Assembly (NCBI GenBank): GCA_034927345.1
Contig: JAYFQE010000012.1
Span: forward strand, 82,900 to 146,899
DNA: 64,000 nt
From: JAYFQE01 sp034927345
GTDB taxonomy: Bacteria > Bacillota > Clostridia > Saccharofermentanales > UBA5734
Direction: 5' to 3'
Below the pieces are notes generated by a model. The model was given only the letters and a program-made list of their open reading frames with translations. It did not search any database and was not told the DNA's origin. Both the position numbers and the translations under genes were made by a program. Below, in pieces: positions 44,514 through 53,771 of the stretch. Position 1 is the first letter of the stretch. Every line of letters begins with the position of its first letter.

Positions 44514-46418
44514 TTATCGCTCCTTACTTTGAAAATCAATCAAGTTGATGCGGCCTTCGCTTTCGGAAACCGTTTGAACCAGGCGGACTTCCTGTACCGG
44601 ATCGTCCGGGTAGGGGTTTTCGGCCAGAAAGGTAAATTGGGTTGTTCCGTCCGGCATCCGCCGGGGCAGGGTTGTGGAACTGACTTCGATCAGCAGGTTG
44701 TCGACCAGATAGATATCGAACGCCTTGTCCAGATGACGATCCCAGAACCGATTGAGATTGGTGATGTTAACGCCGTAGACGATCGGAATTTCCAGCGTCC
44801 TGCCGCTTTTATAACGGATTTCATATCGGCCGATCGGCTGCAGGGTCATCGGCATGCTGGTGATATAAACCCATTCCCGGAGTATCGTCGTATTATGGGT
44901 AATGGAAAAGTGCAGCTGCTTCAGGAGACGGCGATATTTATAAGTAAAGAGCTCTTCAAAGAAAACCGGCAGCAACTCGGTATATTGTTCGTCGGCATAA
45001 TCCTGATGCCAGTACAAATAGGCGCCGAAGACGATGTCCATTAATATGGCGTCGCGCTGCAGATTGAGTTCTTTTAAATGAGTCCAGCTGGATGTGGCGC
45101 CGCCGCGGACGCCGGCCCGGATGCGCTGCTGCCAGTGAGGAAATTTTTGCGGCGAGAAATTGCCATAGGTTGTTTCAATGCCGCGTTTGAGAAATTCCAG
45201 CTCCAGTTCTTCACGGAGTTCCCAATACCAGTGATGGGCCCAGACATCCCGGGGAATCTTGTCGATCGCCGGCCAGGTTGCCTTGCGGATGATTTCGCGG
45301 GCGCCGTTGTCACAAAAGTGATATATTTCGGCGCCGCCAAAATGACGGCCGGTCTTATCTGCGACGTCAAGCAGCTTTTCCGGCCAGAACATGGTGCGGA
45401 TACCCTTTTCTGCCAGGTAATCGTGGATTTTAATCAGATCGCCGGCGTAGATATCGGCCGGATCGCGATCCCGGCAGAGTTCGCAAACACCGTAGCTGTA
45501 GTACTCATCGTGGCCGATATGAATGGTATCGGGCTGAAAGACATCGATGACTTCATCCAGGACATCGAAAACAAGAGGATAAACGCCGGGCCGGGAGGGG
45601 CAATAGGCGTCGGGGAAAGGATCGCAAGACCGTTCGGCGAATTCAGGATGGGCGTTGAGCAGATAGTCGCTGTGGCTCAGCGTCGGCACTTCAGGAATTA
45701 CCTGGAGTCCCCGTTCCCGGCAATAAGCGACCAGTTCCCGGACGGTCTCCTGGCTCAGCCAGCGGCCGCCGCCGTTTTCAAAATGGATGGAATTTTTATC
45801 CCAGCGGAACATACCCTGGACTTCCGCCGCCCGCGCAGGATATCGGTCCATTTCCCGGCAATAGGCAACCCAGCTTTCATTGATTTCCGGGTGCTTTTTG
45901 TAGGCCATGGCGCCGCCGACTTCAATGATGACGCTGTTATAGCGATAATAGACCATCATGTCGATCAGCTGACGGAAGAAAGCGATATCTTCGGCTGCGG
46001 GCAGGTAGATTTTTACGCCGCGGTACGGGCAGACCGGCGTATTATAGATCAAACCTTCCGGAATCAGGCCTTCATGAGCTTCCGCCTGCTGCAGCAGCGT
46101 ATAAGCTCCGTAGAGTAGACCGGCCGGACTTTCTGCGTAAACCGTGATCTGACTCTTTTCCGCCAAGACAATATAGGACTGGGGATCATTACTGTAAACG
46201 GCCTGCAGATCGTCTGCCAGCCGGCCTTTCACCGATTCGGGCACCGAAGCGATGAAAGAGAGCTGACGGTAAATCTCAGGATCGGCGGCTTCAGATCCAT
46301 CGGACATCGGAATTTGGCTGATAATTGATTGTAAAACAGGATTCCCGGGTAAGGTCAGTCCGTTAGCCAGAGCATGGGCGGGTCCAGACTTGGCATAGGT
46401 ATTCAATTGATTCATCAT
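44514..46418 (-). CDS. GH20-like beta-N-acetylhexosaminidase family protein
   Basis: A 634-residue cytoplasmic protein. A GH20b-like N-terminal domain (about 30-120; VYAESPAGLLYGAYTLLQQ) precedes a TIM barrel with RGVKIYLPAAEDIAFF near 125, VIPEVPTLSHSDYLL near 245 and the catalytic Asp304-Glu305 pair in IHIGHDEYYSYG, corresponding to the H-x-G-G-D-E motif of substrate-assisted GH20 enzymes (one Gly is His here). A beta-rich tail follows after about 530. Start at 46418 with GGAGGA 8 bases upstream. It is divergent from importer 3 and probably trims N-acetylhexosamines from its cargo. Confidence 0.75.
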   Translation of the reverse strand: MMNQLNTYAKSGPAHALANGLTLPGNPVLQSIISQIPMSDGSEAADPEIYRQLSFIASVPESVKGRLADDLQAVYSNDPQSYIVLAEKSQITVYAESPAGLLYGAYTLLQQAEAHEGLIPEGLIYNTPVCPYRGVKIYLPAAEDIAFFRQLIDMMVYYRYNSVIIEVGGAMAYKKHPEINESWVAYCREMDRYPARAAEVQGMFRWDKNSIHFENGGGRWLSQETVRELVAYCRERGLQVIPEVPTLSHSDYLLNAHPEFAERSCDPFPDAYCPSRPGVYPLVFDVLDEVIDVFQPDTIHIGHDEYYSYGVCELCRDRDPADIYAGDLIKIHDYLAEKGIRTMFWPEKLLDVADKTGRHFGGAEIYHFCDNGAREIIRKATWPAIDKIPRDVWAHHWYWELREELELEFLKRGIETTYGNFSPQKFPHWQQRIRAGVRGGATSSWTHLKELNLQRDAILMDIVFGAYLYWHQDYADEQYTELLPVFFEELFTYKYRRLLKQLHFSITHNTTILREWVYITSMPMTLQPIGRYEIRYKSGRTLEIPIVYGVNITNLNRFWDRHLDKAFDIYLVDNLLIEVSSTTLPRRMPDGTTQFTFLAENPYPDDPVQEVRLVQTVSESEGRINLIDFQSKER

Positions 46419-46442
46419 AGGTACAATCCTCCAGGTAATCCT

Positions 46443-46471
46443 GTTATATTCCTTTGGCCTTCACTTTACAA
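46443..46471 (-). promoter_or_regulatory. Promoter of the GH20-like gene
   Basis: TTGTAA (46466-46471), a 17-base spacer and TATAAC (46443-46448) on the minus strand, 25 bases ahead of the start codon. Confidence 0.55.
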
Positions 46472-46481
46472 CAACACAAAA

Positions 46482-46565
46482 AAGAAACGTCCGGCACATT
46501 ATTGATCCGGTTGTATCGACAAGAAACGTCCGGCTCTGCGGATGCGGTTTTGTGCGGGTTGTATC
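46482..46565. repeat. Tandem direct repeats between the GH20-like gene and importer 3
   Basis: AAGAAACGTCCGGC occurs exactly twice (46482-46495, 46521-46534; 39-base period) and GGTTGTATC twice (46509-46517, 46557-46565). Interleaved direct repeats in a divergent promoter region fit AraC-type activator sites; the AraC regulator at 50390 is the candidate. Confidence 0.6.
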
Positions 46566-46596
46566 AAAAATGTGCAGATGAAGCAGTCAGGAAAAC

Positions 46597-47607
46597 ATGG
46601 TAGGGTTGAAACGTGCCGGCTGGCTGAATCATAAACCGGCAACACCAATAGATGGAGTTTGTTTGGAAATGCAAAGCCAAGTCAAAGTCAAATCCAGAAA
46701 ACGAGGCCTTAGCCGCGACGGTAAAGAAAATCTGGAATTGTATCTGATCATGCTGCCGACGGCTATCTTGATTATCATCTTTATGTATATACCGCTCTAT
46801 GGCGTAGTCATCGCGTTCCAGGATTATGTACCCGGCGCCCCTTTCTTCGGAGCAGGAACTCAATGGGTCGGACTGAAACACTTTGAACAATTTATCAATT
46901 CTGTCTATTTTACGCGGATTGTCCGCAATACCATCGTACTCAATCTGATGAATCTGGCTATGGGATTCTGGATTCCGATTGCCTTTGCCCTGTTATTAAA
47001 TGAATTGAAGGATACGTTTTTCAAAAAATTTGTCCAGACCGCCAGTTATCTGCCCTACTTCATCTCGTCCGTGGTTGTCGCCGGCATGGTCCTGTCCTTC
47101 GTTTCGACCGACGGCATCATCAATCGTCTGATAACCCTTTGCGGAGGGACTTCGCAAGCCTGGAACACCAAAGCGTCGGCCTTTCCCTGGATTTATACCC
47201 TGACTTGTGTCTGGCAATCCTATGGCTGGGGCAGCATTCTCTATCTGTCAACCATTTCATCCATCGATCCGGATCTCTATGAAGCAGCCAATCTGGACGG
47301 GGCCGGCCGGTTCAAAAAAATTTGGTATATAACGCTGCCGTTCATGCTGCCGCTCATCATCATCCAGCTGATCTTCGCCATCGGCGGCATCATGTCGGTC
47401 GGCAGCGAGATGATTTTACTGCTCTATAATCCTTCAACATACAGCACAGCTGACGTCATCGGCACTTATGTCTACCGCGATGGCTTATTGAAAGGTAATT
47501 TCAGCCCAGGAGCGGCCGCCGGCATCTTCATGTCGGTGATCAATCTGGCTCTGACCTTTGCTGCGAATTTTATATCGCGTAAAACAACGGATTTTTCATT
47601 ATGGTGA
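46597..47607 (+). CDS. Sugar ABC transporter permease, LplB type (importer 3)
   Basis: A 336-residue permease with six membrane segments. The EAA loop is EAANLDGAGRFKKIWYITLP near 228-248. The first 24 residues are atypical, so translation may really begin at the in-frame ATG 46669 (MQSQVKVKSRKRG); the 46597 start does have an AGGA 5 bases upstream. First channel half of importer 3, with gene order permease, permease, lipoprotein, AraC regulator. Confidence 0.88.
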   Translation: MVGLKRAGWLNHKPATPIDGVCLEMQSQVKVKSRKRGLSRDGKENLELYLIMLPTAILIIIFMYIPLYGVVIAFQDYVPGAPFFGAGTQWVGLKHFEQFINSVYFTRIVRNTIVLNLMNLAMGFWIPIAFALLLNELKDTFFKKFVQTASYLPYFISSVVVAGMVLSFVSTDGIINRLITLCGGTSQAWNTKASAFPWIYTLTCVWQSYGWGSILYLSTISSIDPDLYEAANLDGAGRFKKIWYITLPFMLPLIIIQLIFAIGGIMSVGSEMILLLYNPSTYSTADVIGTYVYRDGLLKGNFSPGAAAGIFMSVINLALTFAANFISRKTTDFSLW

Positions 47608-47617
47608 GGTATGTGCA

Positions 47618-48517
47618 ATGACGAATTCAATAAGAAGAACAGGGAAGAAGTTCGACAAAGCCCAGCCGATCCTGATCCTGTTCTGTCTGGTCAGTTGTTT
47701 TATTACGATTTATCCCATGTATTATGTGCTGATCATGTCCATTTCCGATCCGGCCCAGGCCGCTAAAGGCGCCGTCTATTTTTGGCCGAAAGGTTTGTAT
47801 TTCGGCAGTTATGAAATGATTCTCCATGACGGGAAGCTGTGGCGCGCTTATGGCAATACGGTTTTTTATGCCGCCGCATCCACGCTGCTGATGCTTTTCA
47901 GCACGGTAATCATGGCTTATCCACTGACCCGGCCCAATCTGCGGTACCGGAAAGCCGTCATCTTTTTTCTGCTGGTGCCCATGTATTTCGGCGGCGGCCT
48001 GATACCCTCCTTTCTCCTCGTCTATAAACTCGGCATGTACAACACCATCTGGGCGATGATCCTCCCCAGCGTCAGTATCTGGAATATCATTTTGGCACGT
48101 ACCTTCTTCATGTCCATCCCTAATTCGGTCGCCGAATCGGCTTTTATGGATGGCGCCAATCATTTCCAGGTTCTGCGCAGCATCTATTTGCCGTTATCTA
48201 AACCGGTTCTGGCTGTCATTTCCATTTACACCATCGTCGGCGTCTGGAACAGCTGGTTTAACGCCATGGTTTATCTGCCTAATGAGAATCTTCACCCGCT
48301 GCAGATGTATTTGCAACGGATTCTGATCTCGCAGACCGTCGATCTGCGGAAAATCATGAGCATGGAAGAAATGCGGGATGCGGTGAAAAAAATGCTTTCC
48401 TCCCAACAGCTCAAGTACACGATGATTCTTTTCATTTCAGCGCCAATTATCATGGTTTATCCACTGTTCCAGAAGCATTTCATTAAAGGCATTATGTTGG
48501 GGTCCCTGAAAGGTTAA
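47618..48517 (+). CDS. Sugar ABC transporter permease, LplC type (importer 3)
   Basis: A 299-residue permease with six membrane segments. Its EAA loop is ESAFMDGANHFQVLRSIYLP, and the C-terminus KGIMLGSLKG is typical. ATG 47618 is preferred to the frame open at 47558 because GGTGAGGT lies 7 bases upstream and the extension would overlap the previous gene by 50 bases. It pairs with the permease at 46597. Confidence 0.9.
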   Translation: MTNSIRRTGKKFDKAQPILILFCLVSCFITIYPMYYVLIMSISDPAQAAKGAVYFWPKGLYFGSYEMILHDGKLWRAYGNTVFYAAASTLLMLFSTVIMAYPLTRPNLRYRKAVIFFLLVPMYFGGGLIPSFLLVYKLGMYNTIWAMILPSVSIWNIILARTFFMSIPNSVAESAFMDGANHFQVLRSIYLPLSKPVLAVISIYTIVGVWNSWFNAMVYLPNENLHPLQMYLQRILISQTVDLRKIMSMEEMRDAVKKMLSSQQLKYTMILFISAPIIMVYPLFQKHFIKGIMLGSLKG

Positions 48518-48584
48518 TCAAGAAAGTCCAGGGAACAGGCTTTATGTACCCTATATTTATATATAATATACTGGAGGTAAAGAC

Positions 48585-50270
48585 ATGAAACACGGATCCA
48601 TTTTCAAACCGACCGCGCTGCTCCTGGTTGTCCTGATAGCGTCCTTTTCGCTATTCGGCTGCAGCGGCGCCGGCACACAGACAACGGCGGCGCCGGCCAC
48701 ATCGGCCGCCACATCGGCAGTGTCCGATTCTTCGTCCGGCCAGACCACTGCCGGTGTGGTCAAGGAACATCACCTGACGATTCTGGGTAAAGACCGCCGC
48801 TATGACTGCGCGCCTTTCTCCGACCGCGATCAATACCCGACGTGGCAGGCTGTTGAAAAACTCCTGGCTGAAAACGGCATTACCTGTGAATTTGAGCTGG
48901 TGCCGAAAGAACAGTATCCGACGGCAATCCAGGCCCGTATGGCCGCCGCCAGCGACTTGCCGGATATCGTCAATCTGATTGACCTGGATGATCAGACCGT
49001 ACTCGATATGGGCGCGCAAGGCTCGATCATCGATGTTAAAGCGGCGATCGATCAATATTCCAATGGCAATACCCTGGCCATGTGGGAAAAATACTGGCCC
49101 GACGCCACAAAACTGATAACGACGCCGGACGGTAAAATATTCTGGTACCCCAGCTTTTCCAACCGCCAGCTCAACGGCAAGGCGACCGAAGGCACGGGTT
49201 TCGCACTGCAATACCGCGGCGACTGGGCTAAAAATCTTGGCCTCTCGGCGCCGAAGACGATAGACGATCTCTATACGATGATGAAAGCGTTCCGCGATCA
49301 GGATGCCAATGGCAACGGAACAGCCGATGAGCTGGCGTTGGTCTCTGTCGACGGATTCCTGAATGGCATTGCCCAGTCCTTTGGCCTGGCGCCCAACTTA
49401 TTCGATATTTCCAACAAGGCCGATAAAGCGGTAACGCCCTGGTACCAGCCGGGTATCAAGCAATATATTGAATTTATGAAGAAGTGTGTAGCCGAAGGCC
49501 TGATTGACGCCTCGTTGATTGGCGCTACCGGTGAAGTCAGCGATCAGAAAATTACCGAAAACAAAGGCGGCCTGGTATTTAACTATATCCAGCAGAACTG
49601 GCTGGAGCCGATGACCGGCCTGGACACGGCCGATTATGTGCCGGTCATGCCTAAAGCCGACGGTCTGGAACCGGTTTTCGAACGCGAACCATCTGCTTTG
49701 GTATATGAGAAATACTGTGTGACAAAAAACTGTCAGGATGTTGAAGGCGCCGTCAAACTTTTTGATACGCTGTACACTGAAGATTATGCTCAGCTCAGCA
49801 TGTGGGGCGTAGAGGGCACCAGCTTCAAATGGGACGGCGACCGCAAGGTAGCGATATATCCGGATTATACCGATGAGCAGCTGGCAGAGGCAAAAGCTCT
49901 GGTCGGTCATTCACTCTGCGGCCATACGGTGTTCCCGGTGGTTAACATTCAAGAAGAATGGGCGGATGTACTGACCGCGCAGAAGGTTTCACAAGCCAAA
50001 CAGGACTATGAAATATCCATGCAGTCTTTTACCGACGACTATAGCACTTCACCGGCTCTGGCACTGCCGACCGAAGATGAACGCGCGGTTGCCGACAAAT
50101 ATGCCACGACCTTGAATACCTATTCCAGCGAATTGCTGGTCAACCTGATTCTGGGCAATACATCCATCGATGATTTAGACGCCTCAATCAAGGAAATGCA
50201 GACGATGGGCCTGGATGAAATGCTTAAGGTCTACCAGTCGCGGCATGATCGTTTCACCGCAACGAAATAA
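48585..50270 (+). CDS. Extracellular sugar-binding lipoprotein (importer 3)
   Basis: A 561-residue solute-binding protein. The signal peptide ends in LFGC (Cys at residue 26) and a Thr/Ala/Ser-rich tether follows to about 60. RDQDANGNGTADELALV near 233 is a calcium-binding-like loop. GGAGGT precedes the start. A terminator lies downstream, so expression of the following AraC gene is at least partly separate. It feeds the permeases at 46597 and 47618. Confidence 0.9.
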   Translation: MKHGSIFKPTALLLVVLIASFSLFGCSGAGTQTTAAPATSAATSAVSDSSSGQTTAGVVKEHHLTILGKDRRYDCAPFSDRDQYPTWQAVEKLLAENGITCEFELVPKEQYPTAIQARMAAASDLPDIVNLIDLDDQTVLDMGAQGSIIDVKAAIDQYSNGNTLAMWEKYWPDATKLITTPDGKIFWYPSFSNRQLNGKATEGTGFALQYRGDWAKNLGLSAPKTIDDLYTMMKAFRDQDANGNGTADELALVSVDGFLNGIAQSFGLAPNLFDISNKADKAVTPWYQPGIKQYIEFMKKCVAEGLIDASLIGATGEVSDQKITENKGGLVFNYIQQNWLEPMTGLDTADYVPVMPKADGLEPVFEREPSALVYEKYCVTKNCQDVEGAVKLFDTLYTEDYAQLSMWGVEGTSFKWDGDRKVAIYPDYTDEQLAEAKALVGHSLCGHTVFPVVNIQEEWADVLTAQKVSQAKQDYEISMQSFTDDYSTSPALALPTEDERAVADKYATTLNTYSSELLVNLILGNTSIDDLDASIKEMQTMGLDEMLKVYQSRHDRFTATK

Positions 50271-50300
50271 AACGAGTCAAAAATCCAATAACGACGACGT

Positions 50301-50331
50301 GCACCGGAATAACATTTTGTGATTCCGGTGC
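50301..50331 (+). terminator. Terminator of the importer 3 operon
   Basis: A perfect 10-base stem (GCACCGGAAT/ATTCCGGTGC, arms 50301-50310 and 50322-50331) followed shortly by a weak T-containing stretch. Confidence 0.6.
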
Positions 50332-50389
50332 GCGCCTTTATCATTTATGATAAACGGGGGGAGCATTCATAGAAACCGGGGGGGATCAG

Positions 50390-52633
50390 GTGAACCGAAA
50401 GTACTATAACAGCAGGACGTTTTGGAAAACCTTTCTTTCATATATTTTATTGTTGACAACAATTATCTCTGTCCTGGCCGTCCTTTCATGGTATGGCGTC
50501 ATCAATCGGGCGGCGGCTGACGCTAAAAAAGTAAATACCGAATATGTAAGCAGCATCACGCTGGACATTAATCGGCAAATAGAAGAACTGGCGGTATATA
50601 CCCAGCAGCTGCGCAAAGTAACCTGGGTGCAAAAGCTATATTCCGGATCCAGCGTTTTCGATCCCTATTTCGACGCCACCCGGCGGCTGGAGATTATCAA
50701 AGAATTGCCATTGTACCAGAGCAACAGCGGTATGGTACAAAGAATCGCCCTGATTTTCCCGCAGCGTGATGTCAGCGTGTCGACTTATGGCTGGCTGGCC
50801 ATCGGCGACTTCCTGCGATTAAACGGTATGGCGGATGCCGATTTGCCGAGAATTATAGCGGAAGACCAGGAATATAAAGGCGGCATCCATCAATCCGCCA
50901 TAATGGAGCAATCTTTACCCGATCGGATTGTCCTGATATCGGCTTTGGAAAACATCTCAGAACCGCGGGCGTATGTCTGCTATTTTATAGGAAAGCAACA
51001 ACTGCGAGATCTCATCCAGAGAATGATGCCGGTTCATCTGGCTGATTTTACGATAAACGACCGGACGACCGGGAATACGGTCCTGACTGTCGAAGAGACA
51101 AATCATACGGAGGGTCCGGCCGATACGCGGACCGCGCAGTCGGTTTTGCTGAACTGGAAGTATTCTTTTACGTTTTACAATGGGATTCTCGGTATGCCGG
51201 CAGAACAATTATTCTCTCAACTGGCGTATTTTTTGTTTTTTTTCATCCTGGGCATTTTTCTTTCCTTTGGCCTGGCTTTCCTGACTTATCGGCCTTTGGG
51301 CAGCATATTGACCCGCGCCCTGCAAAATGGCGGTCAGGCCGGCCGGGGAGTCCCGGACCGCGGCGCCTCCGACTATAACATTATCGAACATTCTTTTGAT
51401 CATCTTGAACAAGAAAATGCTCATATGCGCGACCTGGCAAACCGATATGACGGAATAGTCCGCAGCGATGTCGTCAAAAAACTTCTAAAAGGATATTTCG
51501 ACCAGAACGCCATCGAGCGCGACCTGGCTCAATACAAAATCCCTTTTTGTCCTGAATTTTATTATCAAGTTATCGCGATCTCGGCCGATGATACCGGCAG
51601 CCGTCCGGAAACCTATGCCGCCGTCGACCTGATCGAAAAATTGGGCAGCCGGTTCTCAGGACTGACCGGCTGCCGGTATGAAATAGTCGACAGTATGGAT
51701 AGCGATATGATCATTATCGCCGCTTTTTCCGGCGAACAGGATGCCGGCCAGATCACGACGGCTTTTATCCGCGAACTGGCCTTGCTGGCCAGATCTCTGC
51801 TCAATCAACATGCCCTGGTCAGCGTCGGCGTTTTGCATCAGGGTTTTATCGGCATCAGCGTTTCCTTCCATTTTGCGATGGAACGCCGGCTGCACTCGCC
51901 GAGGAGCTGGGAATATGTCTTCAGCGATGAATCGTCCCTGACCGGCCGGTATTATTATCCTCTGGAATGGGAAAATCAATTGATTGCCAGTCTAAAAGCC
52001 GGCAACCTGGATTCCTGTCTGAATATTCTCGAGGAACTGCGCCGTGAGAATAAACAATTGAAACTGTCGGACAGTCAACCGGAATACGCCGAGGGCGGGT
52101 TGAAGCTGATTGCCTTGATTGTTGAATCTTTGCTGCGGATAGCTTCGGAATTGAATATCAGCGACCGGTTGTTCATGGAAGACATCGATGTGATCTTTAC
52201 CAACGAATCTTTTGACCATAAATGGGATTGCCTGGTGAATATTTGCCGGGAAATCTGCCGGTCTGCGGAAAGGCCGCAGGAAAACAATTGCTCCGTTATG
52301 GGGCAAAAGATGAGGGACTATGTGGACGACCATTATACCGACAGCAGCCTGTGTCTGAAACAACTGGGCGATCAGTTCCACACATCAATCCAGACCATAT
52401 CGAAAATATTTAAAGCAACGGCGGACGAGACTTTCTACAGTTATCTCTATCATAAACGAATGGAGCTTGCCTGTACGCTGCTCCGGACAACAGATGCGGC
52501 CATGGCCGCAATCGCCAAACAGATCGGTTATGACAATGAGTTTTCTTTTAAACGCGCTTTTGTCCGTTATGCAGGCGTCCGGCCGCGGGATTATAAACGG
52601 AACCATCAAGATACGCCGGATATCGAACCATAA
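50390..52633 (+). CDS. Membrane-anchored AraC-family regulator (YesN-like)
   Basis: A 747-residue regulator: membrane segment about 12-40, extracytoplasmic sensor region to about 265, membrane segment about 270-300, linker and AraC helix-turn-helix at about 640-740 (LCLKQLGDQFHTSIQTISKIF; FSFKRAFVRYAGVRPRDYK). It starts with GTG behind a G-rich ribosome site. It follows importer 3 and is the natural activator of that operon through the direct repeats at 46482-46565. Third regulator of this design in the window, each next to one importer. Confidence 0.88.
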   Translation: MNRKYYNSRTFWKTFLSYILLLTTIISVLAVLSWYGVINRAAADAKKVNTEYVSSITLDINRQIEELAVYTQQLRKVTWVQKLYSGSSVFDPYFDATRRLEIIKELPLYQSNSGMVQRIALIFPQRDVSVSTYGWLAIGDFLRLNGMADADLPRIIAEDQEYKGGIHQSAIMEQSLPDRIVLISALENISEPRAYVCYFIGKQQLRDLIQRMMPVHLADFTINDRTTGNTVLTVEETNHTEGPADTRTAQSVLLNWKYSFTFYNGILGMPAEQLFSQLAYFLFFFILGIFLSFGLAFLTYRPLGSILTRALQNGGQAGRGVPDRGASDYNIIEHSFDHLEQENAHMRDLANRYDGIVRSDVVKKLLKGYFDQNAIERDLAQYKIPFCPEFYYQVIAISADDTGSRPETYAAVDLIEKLGSRFSGLTGCRYEIVDSMDSDMIIIAAFSGEQDAGQITTAFIRELALLARSLLNQHALVSVGVLHQGFIGISVSFHFAMERRLHSPRSWEYVFSDESSLTGRYYYPLEWENQLIASLKAGNLDSCLNILEELRRENKQLKLSDSQPEYAEGGLKLIALIVESLLRIASELNISDRLFMEDIDVIFTNESFDHKWDCLVNICREICRSAERPQENNCSVMGQKMRDYVDDHYTDSSLCLKQLGDQFHTSIQTISKIFKATADETFYSYLYHKRMELACTLLRTTDAAMAAIAKQIGYDNEFSFKRAFVRYAGVRPRDYKRNHQDTPDIEP

Positions 52634-52671
52634 TTCTAACAAACCAAGCGGGCCTTTTACAGGATCATCTC

Positions 52672-52700
52672 TTGACGTCCGTCCGGCTATTCACTAGAAT
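52672..52700 (+). promoter_or_regulatory. Promoter of the LacI-aldo/keto reductase-GH29 operon
   Basis: TTGACG (52672-52677), a 17-base spacer and TAGAAT (52695-52700), 50 bases before the LacI start, with the operator at 52710 just downstream. Confidence 0.75.
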
Positions 52701-52709
52701 AGATTTAGA

Positions 52710-52723
52710 GCGAAACGTTTCGC
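52710..52723. promoter_or_regulatory. LacI-family operator
   Basis: A perfect 14-base palindrome GCGAAACGTTTCGC with the central CG typical of LacI-family operators, starting 10 bases after the -10 box. It suggests autoregulation by the LacI protein at 52751 and co-control of the genes after it. Confidence 0.8.
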
Positions 52724-52750
52724 GACAGACGCGAAGACGGAGGAATCCTG

Positions 52751-53755
52751 ATGGCGACGATCAAGGATGTGGCCAGGAAGACGGGCTTGTCGTTAGCGAC
52801 AATATCCAAATATCTGAATGGCGGCCATGTTCTGGAGGAAAACAGACAGGCCATCGAAGCGGCGATTAACAACCTGGGCTATTCGGTCAACAGAATGGCG
52901 CGCGGTCTGAAAACCAGCCGCAGCATGACGGTCGGCGTCCTGATCCCCGATCTGGAAAATGCCTTTATAACCAGCATTGTTTCTAATCTGGAGAATATTC
53001 TGCTGCAAGCCGGCTACAGCACATTGATCTGCGATTATAAACACAATCCCGTGATCGAACATGAAAAACTGGCTTTTTTAGCTGCCCGCTCTATAGACGG
53101 CCTGGTGATGATGCCGTTGAACGGCTGCCCGGACGATTTGCGAACGCTGCAAATGCGCCATGTTCCGGTTGTTTTGCTGGACCGGCCGGTTCGCGGCCTG
53201 ACCTGCGACGCGGTTCTGGTCAAGAACCGTCAGGCGGCGTTCGGAGCCGCCGACCTTTTATTGACAGCCGGCCATCGGCGGATTGGCTTTATCGGCGGCC
53301 CGACCGGCATTTATACGGCCGATGAACGGTTGGAAGGCTATCTGGCGGCGCATCAGGCGCACGATCTGACGGCCGATCGCCAATTGATCCGGCAAGGGCA
53401 ATATGACGCGGAAAGCGGCTATCAGCTGACGGTTGAACTGCTGTCTGCCGCCGACCCGCCGACGGCGCTTTTTGCGACGAATAACGAGATGACTTTCGGC
53501 GCGGTTCTGGCTATGCATACGCTGGGCATTCATATACCGGAGGATCTGTCGGTTATCGGTTTTGACAATCAAATGCTGGCGACCGTTCACCAGCCGGTCC
53601 TGAGCACGGTCCTGCAGCCTTTGCGGCAGATCGGCGAAACGGCTGCTGAGCTTTTGCTGCGGCGCATGCGGGGCTGCCTGGACGATTATCCGGCTGTCCA
53701 CCAGCTGGACACAATCTGGCTGCCCGGCGCTTCAGTTAAAAACTTGCAGTCATAA
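52751..53755 (+). CDS. LacI-family transcriptional regulator
   Basis: A 334-residue regulator. The helix-turn-helix (TIKDVARKTGLSLATISKYLN, about 3-22) and hinge (VNRMARGLKTSRS) are followed by an effector domain (VGVLIPDLENAF; RRIGFIGGPTGIYTADERLEGY near 177; FATNNEMTFGAVLAMHTLG near 240). It is first in an operon with an aldo/keto reductase (16-base gap) and a GH29 gene, so it probably senses fucose or a related sugar and represses its own operon via the palindrome at 52710. Confidence 0.9.
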   Translation: MATIKDVARKTGLSLATISKYLNGGHVLEENRQAIEAAINNLGYSVNRMARGLKTSRSMTVGVLIPDLENAFITSIVSNLENILLQAGYSTLICDYKHNPVIEHEKLAFLAARSIDGLVMMPLNGCPDDLRTLQMRHVPVVLLDRPVRGLTCDAVLVKNRQAAFGAADLLLTAGHRRIGFIGGPTGIYTADERLEGYLAAHQAHDLTADRQLIRQGQYDAESGYQLTVELLSAADPPTALFATNNEMTFGAVLAMHTLGIHIPEDLSVIGFDNQMLATVHQPVLSTVLQPLRQIGETAAELLLRRMRGCLDDYPAVHQLDTIWLPGASVKNLQS

Positions 53756-53771
53756 GAGGAGGATAAACAGG

